Positions 55,346 to 62,457 of a DNA stretch of 64,000 nucleotides are shown one piece after another (within the stretch, counting starts at the first letter, position 1; the number at the start of each line of letters is the position of its first letter). The position numbers and the translations under genes were made by a program. Origin of the DNA: Candidatus Sphingomonas colombiensis (lineage in GTDB: Bacteria > Pseudomonadota > Alphaproteobacteria > Sphingomonadales > Sphingomonadaceae); NCBI GenBank assembly GCA_029202845.1, contig CP119315.1, positions 1,767,001 to 1,831,000 of the forward strand, given 5' to 3'. The notes under the pieces are model-generated. The model was not told the origin of the DNA. It was given only the letters and a program-made list of their open reading frames with translations, and ran no database searches.

Positions 55346-57073
55346 TCACGCGGTCTTGTTGGTGACCTGATACTGGCCCTTGTAGAGCGAGCCGTCGTCC
55401 ACGCCGACTTCGCGCGCGATCAGCGCGTTGGTCATCTTGTTGAGCCGCAGCAGCAGCGCGCGGTTCTTCTCGCGGTTGGCGGGGCTCGCCAGATTGACGA
55501 TCTCGTCCGGGTCGCGGAGCGTGTCGTACAGCTCGAGATCGTTGAGTTTGATCAGCATCTCCCAGCTCGTCGGGATATGATGCTGATCCGGCGCGAAGTA
55601 GCGCGCGAACTTGTAGCGGCCGTCGAATACCCCACGATAGAGCCGGCGCAGCGCGATATCGGGCGCGGCGAGCGGCTTCACATTTTCCACGCCCGGCGCG
55701 ACGTCTGGCTGGTTCCAGCCATAGGCCACCGCGTAATTGAGCAACGCGCCCTGCTGATCTCGCCCGGTGCGTGCTTCGGGGTGCATGGCGACGGGGGTGA
55801 GATCATGCCCCTTGAGCGTCGCGGGGCGTTTCGCGGCATCGATGCCGGCCATGCTGAGCAAAGTCGGTGCAATATCCAGCGTCGTGCCGAGAGCCGCGCT
55901 CTGCTGGCCTTTCGCACCTTTCGGGTGTGCGATCACGAAGGGGACGCCGATATCCTCCTTGTAAACCGTGCCCGCCTTCTGCCGCAGCCCGTGCGCGCCG
56001 CCGCGCTCGCCGTGATCGGAGGTGTAGATGATGATCGTGTCGTCGATCTGGCCGCTTTCCTCCAGTGCGGTCATCACCGCCGCGACATGGCGGTCGACGT
56101 CGCGGATGCAGTTGAAATAATAGTTCTGGAAGCGCTGCCATGCCGCCTCGTCCGCATGATCGAGCTTGCCATAAAATGCCCAGGAAGCCGCGCGGATCGC
56201 CGCGTGCGCGCTGGGCTTGGTTGACAGATCGTCGGCGTAGAAGCTCTTGGGCAGCGGTGTTTTCCAGTCCGCATTGTACAGCGGATCGCCCGGCGCCGGG
56301 AACAGCGGCGCGATCAGATTGGGCATGGTGCGGGTCTTCTCGCCGTCGCCGCGCGCATCGAAGAACATGATGTCGTGCGGATTGACGAAGTTCACCGCCA
56401 TGAACCACGGCTTGTCGCCAGCCTTGCCGGCGTCGAAGTCGCGCAGCATGTTGATCGCCTCGGCGGCGGTGGTTCCGTCGTCCATGAACCCCTGCCAGGT
56501 CAGGCCGACGCGCTCCCCGTCGAAATTATAGTCCGAGAAGCCGAACGGCTCGAGCAATTCGTCGCCGCGCGGATATTTCAACTTGCGCTCGGAAACCTGT
56601 GGCAGCTCGATATCGGACAAATGCCACTTGCCTTTATAGGCCGTGTAATAGCCCGCATCGCGCAGCATGTGGCCGATCGTCGGCACGTCCTTGCGCAATT
56701 CCGGGAAGGGCTGGCTGTTCGGATTTAGATACAGTCCGTTCTGCTGAGTATGCTGCCCGGTGTACATCACTGCGCGCGATGGGCCGCAGGGGTTGGTGTT
56801 GATCAGGTAATTGTCGAAGGAGACGCCACGGCGGCGGATCATGTCCTGTCCCGGCATCGGCAGTGATTTCGGCACATCGGCAAAGGCGCGCTGCTGGTCA
56901 GTAACTATCAGCAGGATATTGTAGCGGCCGTCCTTCCGACGCTCGCTGCGTGGGCGCTCGATCTGTGCGGGGGCTGCTTTGGCCGGTTTCGTCATCGAAA
57001 CCGCCGCAGCGGCAGCAACCGCGCCGCTGGCACCCGCCAGCAGAGTGCGGCGGCTGAAATCGTTAATAGCCAT
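55346..57073 (-). CDS. sulfatase, twin-arginine exported
   Basis: 575 residues. Tat signal FSRRTLLAG and a hydrophobic stretch to about residue 30. The sulfatase signature NPCGPSRAVMYTGQHTQQ (near 105) has the Cys that is converted to formylglycine. Metal ligands include TDQQ near 60 and YTSDHGERGGAHG near 375. Family members hydrolyse sulfate esters, some phosphonate or phosphate esters. The start at 57071-57073 gives the Tat signal; the frame to 57136 has none. It follows the MetE-like gene in the same direction. Export suggests that a sulfated substrate is clipped outside the cytoplasm before uptake. Confidence 0.9.
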   Translation of the reverse strand: MAINDFSRRTLLAGASGAVAAAAAVSMTKPAKAAPAQIERPRSERRKDGRYNILLIVTDQQRAFADVPKSLPMPGQDMIRRRGVSFDNYLINTNPCGPSRAVMYTGQHTQQNGLYLNPNSQPFPELRKDVPTIGHMLRDAGYYTAYKGKWHLSDIELPQVSERKLKYPRGDELLEPFGFSDYNFDGERVGLTWQGFMDDGTTAAEAINMLRDFDAGKAGDKPWFMAVNFVNPHDIMFFDARGDGEKTRTMPNLIAPLFPAPGDPLYNADWKTPLPKSFYADDLSTKPSAHAAIRAASWAFYGKLDHADEAAWQRFQNYYFNCIRDVDRHVAAVMTALEESGQIDDTIIIYTSDHGERGGAHGLRQKAGTVYKEDIGVPFVIAHPKGAKGQQSAALGTTLDIAPTLLSMAGIDAAKRPATLKGHDLTPVAMHPEARTGRDQQGALLNYAVAYGWNQPDVAPGVENVKPLAAPDIALRRLYRGVFDGRYKFARYFAPDQHHIPTSWEMLIKLNDLELYDTLRDPDEIVNLASPANREKNRALLLRLNKMTNALIAREVGVDDGSLYKGQYQVTNKTA

Positions 57074-57094
57074 GGGCCTCTCCTTAAAATCCCG

Positions 57095-57120
57095 TCCCCG
57101 GACCAAGCAAGGTCCGGGGA
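57095..57120 (-). repeat. intercistronic hairpin
   Basis: TCCCCGGACC (57095-57104) and GGTCCGGGGA (57111-57120) are exact inverted copies with a six-base loop, in the 90-bp gap between the MetE-like gene and the sulfatase. On the coding strand it is followed by a short GATTTTAAGG. It may be an attenuating terminator or a REP-like element. Confidence 0.55.
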
Positions 57121-57163
57121 AAAGCGGCCGGCCCACGCCATTGCGGCGTCGGGCCGGGGATCC

Positions 57164-58213
57164 TTACGCCGCGCCAAGCTCCTTACGGACGATCCGCGTG
57201 CCCTCAACCATCGCGGCGAGCTTCGCGAAGGCGACCTCGCGCGAGTGATATTTCATGCCGCAATCGGGCGCGATCCACAGCCGATCCGCCGACACATGGC
57301 GCAGCGCCTCGCGGATACGCGCGGCGATCAGCTCGGCCGGCTCGATCTCATTGTGCGACAGATCAAGCACGCCATACATGATGATCTTGTCGGGAAGCTC
57401 GGCGAGGATCGACGGATCGAGCCCCGGCTGCGCCGCCTCGACCGAGATCACGTCGATGCGCGAGCGGTTGAGTTCGGTCAGGAAGTCATAAGCCTTCGGC
57501 TTGGTCACCTGATTGCCGTGGACCAGCGCATAGCCAAAGCAGATGTGCAACGCGGTGGTGCCGGTCACGCCATCCAGCGCGCGATCGAGCGCGGCGAGCG
57601 CGAAATCGCGCGCATCATGGGCGCGCGCCTGGAGATACGGTTCGTCGAGCTGCACGACGTCCACGCCGGCGGCGAACAGGTCCTTGATCTCCGCATTCAC
57701 CGCGTCGGCATAATCCATCGCGAGATCGGCGTCGGTCTTGTAATAATCGTTCTGCGCCTGCTTGGTCATCGTGAACGGGCCGGGGAGGGTGAGCTTCACC
57801 GGCTTCGACGAATGACGCTTGAGGAATTCGGCGTCCTGCACCTCGATCCCGCCGACACGGCGGATCGGGCCGCTGACGCGCGGTGCCGGATTGGGCTTGC
57901 CGGTGCGGTCCATCGCCACGCCGGGGTTGTCGATATCGATCCCGCTCAGCGCATTGGCGAGGCGATTGGAATAGCTTTCGCGGCGCATCTCGCCGTCGCC
58001 GACGATATCGATGCCGGCCAGTTCCTGATCGCGGATAGCAACGAGCGTCGCGGCTTCCTGCGCATCGCCCAGCCAGGGTTCGGGAATGCGCCACAATTCC
58101 TGCGCGCGGGTGCGCGGCGGCAGGCTCGCCTTCAGTCGCTCGCGGTCGATCAGCCAGTCGGGCTGGGGATAGCTGCCCACGATCGTCGTCGGCAGAAGGA
58201 TATCGTTGGCCAT
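57164..58213 (-). CDS. core-MetE-like cobalamin-independent methyltransferase
   Basis: 349 residues. It matches only the C-terminal catalytic half of MetE; the N-terminal half of the usual 750-residue enzyme is absent. The zinc ligands of MetE are present in order: LHICFG (His and Cys), SVEAAQP (Glu) and APDCGMKYHS (Cys). Full MetE transfers a methyl group from methyl-tetrahydrofolate to homocysteine. Short forms exist that use other methyl donors. Its position in a catabolic operon next to the sulfatase and a VOC protein suggests a dedicated demethylation or methyl-transfer step rather than housekeeping methionine synthesis; this is inference. A candidate regulator site lies 33 bases before its start. 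Confidence 0.85.
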   Translation of the reverse strand: MANDILLPTTIVGSYPQPDWLIDRERLKASLPPRTRAQELWRIPEPWLGDAQEAATLVAIRDQELAGIDIVGDGEMRRESYSNRLANALSGIDIDNPGVAMDRTGKPNPAPRVSGPIRRVGGIEVQDAEFLKRHSSKPVKLTLPGPFTMTKQAQNDYYKTDADLAMDYADAVNAEIKDLFAAGVDVVQLDEPYLQARAHDARDFALAALDRALDGVTGTTALHICFGYALVHGNQVTKPKAYDFLTELNRSRIDVISVEAAQPGLDPSILAELPDKIIMYGVLDLSHNEIEPAELIAARIREALRHVSADRLWIAPDCGMKYHSREVAFAKLAAMVEGTRIVRKELGAA

Positions 58214-58245
58214 GTCACCCCTTAATAGGAAGGAGTGCGAAGGAT

Positions 58246-58261
58246 ACTTAGCAATGTAAGT
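58246..58261. promoter_or_regulatory. ACTTA-N6-TAAGT palindrome before the MetE-like gene
   Basis: ACTTAGCAATGTAAGT contains inverted ACTTA/TAAGT arms and the TTAG-N5-TAA core. It lies upstream of the leftward MetE-like gene. In the same 105-bp gap, AGCCGGG (58280-58286) and CCCGGCT (58300-58306) form a hairpin with a T5 run on the + strand. Confidence 0.45.
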
Positions 58262-58318
58262 TACTGCAAGCGCCGGAGCAGCCGGGAGGCGCGAAACCCC
58301 CCGGCTTTTTCCGCGCGA

Positions 58319-58939
58319 TTACTTGGCCAGCGCCATTTCCGCGACGTCGTTCTGGGCAAGCGCCGTCTGGACGATCATGCCTTCCGCCTTGGTGCCGTCG
58401 GCGGTCACCGGATCATGCGCCACATCGGCGTCGGTGAATTCCTTGGTCCACGCTGCGAATTCGAGGCACACGCCATCGGGATCGAAGAAATAGACCGAGC
58501 GCACGAACACATCATCGTGCATGTGATCCGAAGTCTGCGTATCCGAATTGTCGTGGTTCAGGATTTTGGTGACCGCGATCCCCTTCGACTGCAGCCGATC
58601 ATAATATTCGTCGAATTTCTCGGCCGGAACGTTGAACGCGATATGGTTCATCGATCCGTGCGCGGACATGAAGTTGCCTTGCGTCGGCAGTGCTTCCGGT
58701 GCGGAAATGCCGGGATGCGCCTCGGGTGCGCCCTTGAACCAGAAGAAGGCGAGGCTGTCGCCATTGCCCATGTCGAAGAAGAAATGCTGGCCACGATTAC
58801 CGGGCAGATCGATCGTCTTGACTAGCGGCATGCCGAGCACGTCGCGGTAGAATTCGACCGTTTTGGCCATATCCTTGCAGACCAGCGCCAAGTGGTTGAC
58901 GCCTTTGAATTCGAACTGAGTATTGGGGGCCGGCATCAT
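58319..58939 (-). CDS. VOC-family metalloenzyme (glyoxalase/dioxygenase-like)
   Basis: 206 residues with two beta-alpha-beta-beta-beta units. Candidate metal ligands: His16 (VNHLALV), His99 (MNHIAFNV) and Glu160 (GVCLEFAAW), the pattern of extradiol dioxygenases and glyoxalase-like enzymes. There are two start codons in a row (58937-58939 and 58934-58936) behind an AGGAG site. A frame to 58999 adds an unconserved leader. It probably catalyses ring cleavage, isomerisation or a related metal-dependent step in the local pathway. Confidence 0.82.
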   Translation of the reverse strand: MMPAPNTQFEFKGVNHLALVCKDMAKTVEFYRDVLGMPLVKTIDLPGNRGQHFFFDMGNGDSLAFFWFKGAPEAHPGISAPEALPTQGNFMSAHGSMNHIAFNVPAEKFDEYYDRLQSKGIAVTKILNHDNSDTQTSDHMHDDVFVRSVYFFDPDGVCLEFAAWTKEFTDADVAHDPVTADGTKAEGMIVQTALAQNDVAEMALAK

Positions 58940-59105
58940 CCTTCTCCTCTTGTACAATCCATCGCGGGCATTTGCTGCCGCGCAGTTGATACGAGCCACG
59001 CAAGCGCATGGCCCAGAAGGGAAATAAGCTGTCGCGTGATCCCATCTGCATGGGGTGGCGCGACTCGACTTGTTCCCGCCTTATGACGCTATGTGTAACG
59101 CAAAT

Positions 59106-59140
59106 CGCGATAACCGTCAATATAGTTGACGGTTATCGCG
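59106..59140 (-). terminator. 15-bp perfect inverted repeat at the end of the CMD gene
   Basis: CGCGATAACCGTCAA (59106-59120) and TTGACGGTTATCGCG (59126-59140) are exact inverted copies with a five-base loop. The stem includes the CMD-family gene stop codon (59133-59135). On the coding strand it is followed by ATTTGCGTT, a poor T run, so it may stop or slow transcription, protect the 3' end, or be an operator. Confidence 0.5.
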
Positions 59141-59774
59141 ACGGGCGCGCGCTGAGGAAGTCGGCCGCATCGAAGCCTTCGGGCGCCGCGACTTCGACGA
59201 TCGGGTCTTCGCGATTGTCGAATTCCATGCGTAGCGCGCGGGTGATCACGGCGTGCATGTCATAAAGGCAGGTGATGTAGGTGAATTCGAAAATCTGCTC
59301 ATCGTCCCAGAAGGTCTTGAGCTTGTCGAACACCTGATCCGGCACGCGTCCACCGGCCTGCGCCAGGCAATCGGCATAGGCGAGAACGGCGCGTTCCTGC
59401 TCGTCATAACAATCGGCGACGGTCCAATAAGGGATGCCAGCGATTTTCTCCTCGCTGACGCCAAGCCCGCGCAGCGACTTGCAGTGCTGCGAAAAGACGA
59501 ACTGGCTGCCCTTCACCCAGCCGGCGCGGGTCTGTCCCAGCTCGCGCAGCACTGGCGAGATGCGCCGGCTCGGGTGACGATAGACCGCGAAGCCATCGAC
59601 CGCGTGCTTGAAGATGTCTGGCGCCAGCGCATAGACCGTCCACCAGTCGCCCGGCGTGCCGGTCGCGGTGCCGGGTTCGCTGACCGGGTCACGGTCTCCA
59701 AACAAGCGGTTATAATATGCGAGCACGGTCTCGTCCTTGACCGCGCTGCGTGGAACCTGGCGCAGAACCGGCAT
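59133..59774 (-). CDS. carboxymuconolactone decarboxylase-family (AhpD-like) protein
   Basis: 213 residues. CMD/AhpD-like helical domain with RELGQTRAGWVKGSQFVFSQH near 95 and ERAVLAYADCL near 140. Many relatives have a CxxC redox pair at the first motif; here the positions read SQFVFSQHC, so a thiol peroxidase role is unlikely. Decarboxylase, lactonase-like or unknown roles are possible. The ATG at 59772-59774 has a GAGAGAGA ribosome site. Follows the SnoaL-like gene by 11 bases in the MFS operon. Confidence 0.82.
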   Translation of the reverse strand: MPVLRQVPRSAVKDETVLAYYNRLFGDRDPVSEPGTATGTPGDWWTVYALAPDIFKHAVDGFAVYRHPSRRISPVLRELGQTRAGWVKGSQFVFSQHCKSLRGLGVSEEKIAGIPYWTVADCYDEQERAVLAYADCLAQAGGRVPDQVFDKLKTFWDDEQIFEFTYITCLYDMHAVITRALRMEFDNREDPIVEVAAPEGFDAADFLSARPSR

Positions 59775-59785
59775 CGTCTCTCTCC

Positions 59786-60178
59786 TCAAGCTTGTGAGTA
59801 TTTGCGGAATTCGGCGACGTGCGCCGAATCGAAATATTCGTCGAGTCGGGTGATCCGCCCATTCTCGACCTTGCAGATAATCGCGCAGGGCAGGCGCACC
59901 GCGCCCCCATCATGGACACGTTTGCCCTCAAGCACATGCTGCTGGACGAAGCCGCCGGGGAAAACATCGACCCGGCGATCGGCGTAGCGTCGGTCGCTGA
60001 TGCGCGCGACCATGCCGGTGAGCGTCTTCGCGGTATCCGCCGGCGAGACGATCAACTCGTCGGTGTTGTGCCAGATTTCCGCATCCGGCGTGAAGCACGC
60101 CTGCATAGCGGCAATATCGCCTTGTTCGATCGCATCGAAAAAGCCCTTGGCGAAGGTGCGCATTTCGGTGTCATTCAT
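59786..60178 (-). CDS. SnoaL/NTF2-like protein
   Basis: 130 residues, the compact cone-shaped NTF2 fold: N-terminal helices (FFDAIEQGDIAAMQACF), DAEIWHNTDEL, and closing strands ICKVENGRITRLDEYFD. Families with this fold act as isomerases, cyclases or hydratases on small hydrophobic substrates. Second gene of the MFS operon (18 bases after MFS). Exact activity unknown. Confidence 0.82.
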   Translation of the reverse strand: MNDTEMRTFAKGFFDAIEQGDIAAMQACFTPDAEIWHNTDELIVSPADTAKTLTGMVARISDRRYADRRVDVFPGGFVQQHVLEGKRVHDGGAVRLPCAIICKVENGRITRLDEYFDSAHVAEFRKYSQA

Positions 60179-60196
60179 GGGCTCTCTCCTGTTTTC

Positions 60197-61507
60197 TCAA
60201 TAACCGCCGCCATGGCCGTCGAGATCGCGCTGCACGACGCGGCCGACGCGATATTGCGCGTAAGCGGCGAACGCCGCGATCGGCAAGGTACACAGCAATG
60301 CGAAGCGCAAGCTCGCCGCACCGTGGACTGGCGCCAGCGCATCGCTGATCATCCCCACTGCGAGCGGGCCGCAGCCTAGCCCGACGAGGTTGAACATCAG
60401 CATCAGCACCGCGGTCGCGGTGGCGCGCGCGCGTGGCGGGGTGAGGTTCTGCACCAGCGCGATCGCGGGGGCGACGAAGATGGTGCATGCAATCATCGGC
60501 AGCAGCATGATCGCCAGCGACCATTGCCAGCTCTGCACGAACAGCGCGGCGGCGAAGCTCGGCACCAGCAGCAGCATCGCGACACAGGGTACCATACCGT
60601 AAGCCGCAGCGGAGCGCCGCGCGAAACGGTTGACCAACGCTCCGCCGCCCCAATTGCCGAGCCCGAACGTGATGCCGGCGGCCGGCGCAAACCAGGTGGC
60701 GAGCGCGGAGACGGGCATCCCCTGCGTGCGCATCAGGAATGCGGGAATCCAATTGAGCATCCCGTAACTGACGAAAGCACACAGCCCGCTGGCGATCGCC
60801 ACCATCCGCAGCGAGCGATTGCTGGTAAACGCGGCAAGGCTCTGGCCGATCGACGGTGCGGCTTCATCGGCCGGCCGGCCGGTGTCCATCTGGCCACGTG
60901 GCGGCTCGCGCACGAGCAGCAGCAGCATCGGGGCAGCGATCACCGCACCGACCACCCCGATCGCGATGAACGCGCCTCGCCATCCGATCGTGGCGGCCGC
61001 CCATCCGCCCAGGCCGGCACCCAGGAACACACCCATTGGGCCGCACAGCGTATAGAGTCCGATCGCCAAAGGGCGACGCTCCGGCGGATAATAGTCCGAC
61101 AATACCGAGTAAGAGGGCGTGCCGCCGCCTGCCTCGCCAACGCCCACCCCGAAACGGGCGAGCGCAAGCTGGGTGAAATTATGCACCAGCCCACAGGCGG
61201 CGGTGAATAAGCTCCAAACCACGCAGGCCGCGGCGATCAGTCGCACGCGATGCCAGCGATCCGCAACCATCGCGAGAGGGATGCCCATCAGCGCGTAAAA
61301 TAGCGCGAAGCTGAGCCCGGTGAGCAGCCCGAATTGCGTATCGGTGAAGGCCATTTCGGCGCGGATCGGCTCGACCAGCACAGACAGTAACTGGCGATCG
61401 ACGAAATTGAGCGTGCCGATCGCGAACAGCATCCACAAAGCGACCGTGCGGCGTGTCGCGGGGACAGCTTCGCGCGTCCCGATCGTTGTCGCCGATCCTG
61501 TTGCCAT
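60197..61507 (-). CDS. MFS transporter (spinster/aromatic-acid type)
   Basis: 436 residues with twelve predicted membrane helices. The loop-2/3 motif is GIPLAMVADRWHRVR (near 77-91), and FGVGVGEAGGGTPSYSVLSDYY (near 120) is typical of the spinster-like group common in degradation clusters of sphingomonads. Likely moves the pathway substrate or an intermediate through the inner membrane. First gene of the leftward operon MFS, SnoaL, CMD; divergent from the SDR with a palindrome between. Confidence 0.9.
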   Translation of the reverse strand: MATGSATTIGTREAVPATRRTVALWMLFAIGTLNFVDRQLLSVLVEPIRAEMAFTDTQFGLLTGLSFALFYALMGIPLAMVADRWHRVRLIAAACVVWSLFTAACGLVHNFTQLALARFGVGVGEAGGGTPSYSVLSDYYPPERRPLAIGLYTLCGPMGVFLGAGLGGWAAATIGWRGAFIAIGVVGAVIAAPMLLLLVREPPRGQMDTGRPADEAAPSIGQSLAAFTSNRSLRMVAIASGLCAFVSYGMLNWIPAFLMRTQGMPVSALATWFAPAAGITFGLGNWGGGALVNRFARRSAAAYGMVPCVAMLLLVPSFAAALFVQSWQWSLAIMLLPMIACTIFVAPAIALVQNLTPPRARATATAVLMLMFNLVGLGCGPLAVGMISDALAPVHGAASLRFALLCTLPIAAFAAYAQYRVGRVVQRDLDGHGGGY

Positions 61508-61560
61508 TCCCGTCCTTGTCCATCCTTGTGATCGATCGGCGTCGACTCTTGTACGCGATG

Positions 61561-61574
61561 CTTAGATACTTAAG
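61561..61574. promoter_or_regulatory. CTTA-N6-TAAG palindrome between MFS and SDR genes
   Basis: CTTAGATACTTAAG lies in the 130-bp divergent gap and shares CTTA-N6-TAAG with the site before the MetE-like gene at 58246, and the TTAG-N5-TAA core with the sites at 51495 and 52872. Confidence 0.45.
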
Positions 61575-61637
61575 GATATGTGTCAACTGGCTGACGATCG
61601 CCGATACGGGCGGCGCGGCGAATTACGGGAGAGCGAT

Positions 61638-62414
61638 GTGGAAATTCTGGGCAGACGCGCGATCATCACTGGCGGCGCATCGGGAATAGGACGAGCCACC
61701 GCGCTGAGGCTTGCGGCGGCGGGCGCGGGGCGGGTGACACTGGTCGATGTGAATGAGGCCGGGCTGGCCGAAACGGCCGATCTCGTGCGCGGGGCTGGTG
61801 CTGAGCCGCTGATCGTGCGGCTCGATCTTGCCGATCTGACCGCTACGTCAACGTGGCTTGATCAGGTGGTCGCTGAAGGTGCGCCGGATATCCTCCACAA
61901 CAATGCCGGCGTCGTTTCGGGCGCGCAGGCTTTCCCCGAAATGCCGCTCGATCGGCTGCGCTGGATCGTCGACGTCAATCTCAGCTCGCTCGTGCTGGCG
62001 ACACAGACGATCGCGCAGGGGATGCGGGAGCGGGGCGGGGGCGTGATCGTCAACACTGTGTCCACCGTGGCATTGGGGCCGGGATTTCGCGATGCGATGT
62101 ACGCCGTGACAAAGGCGGGGGTGATGATGCTCACCCGCTGCTGCGCGTCGCTGAAGGATGAATGGGGGGTGCGGGTCGCCGGCGTGCTGCCGGGGCTGAC
62201 CGACACGCCGATCCTGCATACCACCGGTGGCGATCGTGTCGCGGACTGGATGGCGCCGGTATTGGCGAACAACGAGCGCTGCTCGCCCGATGACATCGCG
62301 GCGGCGGTGATCGACCTGATCGGCGATGATACGCTCGCCGGCGGCGATTGGGTCGCGGTCAGAAAAGAAAACGGCGTGGTGACCCGCCAATGGGGCCACG
62401 ACACGCCGTTATAA
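61638..62414 (+). CDS. SDR-family oxidoreductase
   Basis: 258 residues, classical SDR: TGGASGIG near residue 11, NNAG near 92, catalytic Ser in TVSTVAL and Tyr/Lys in MYAVTKAG near 155. NAD(P)-dependent alcohol/ketone interconversion is expected. I chose the GTG at 61638, preceded by GGGAGA; a start at 61578 would add 20 unconserved residues. Divergent from the MFS operon, so probably in the same pathway. Confidence 0.88.
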   Translation: MEILGRRAIITGGASGIGRATALRLAAAGAGRVTLVDVNEAGLAETADLVRGAGAEPLIVRLDLADLTATSTWLDQVVAEGAPDILHNNAGVVSGAQAFPEMPLDRLRWIVDVNLSSLVLATQTIAQGMRERGGGVIVNTVSTVALGPGFRDAMYAVTKAGVMMLTRCCASLKDEWGVRVAGVLPGLTDTPILHTTGGDRVADWMAPVLANNERCSPDDIAAAVIDLIGDDTLAGGDWVAVRKENGVVTRQWGHDTPL

Positions 62415-62426
62415 AGGTGAAACCGT

Positions 62427-62450
62427 CCCCCTCCCCGTGCGGGGAGGGGG
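62427..62450. terminator. 10-bp perfect hairpin between convergent genes
   Basis: CCCCCTCCCC (62427-62436) and GGGGAGGGGG (62441-62450) enclose the loop GTGC. It sits in the 43-bp gap between the SDR and the leftward TBDR. No T run; may be a dispersed C/G-rich stem element that serves as a bidirectional stop. Confidence 0.5.
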
Positions 62451-62457
62451 AAGCGGA

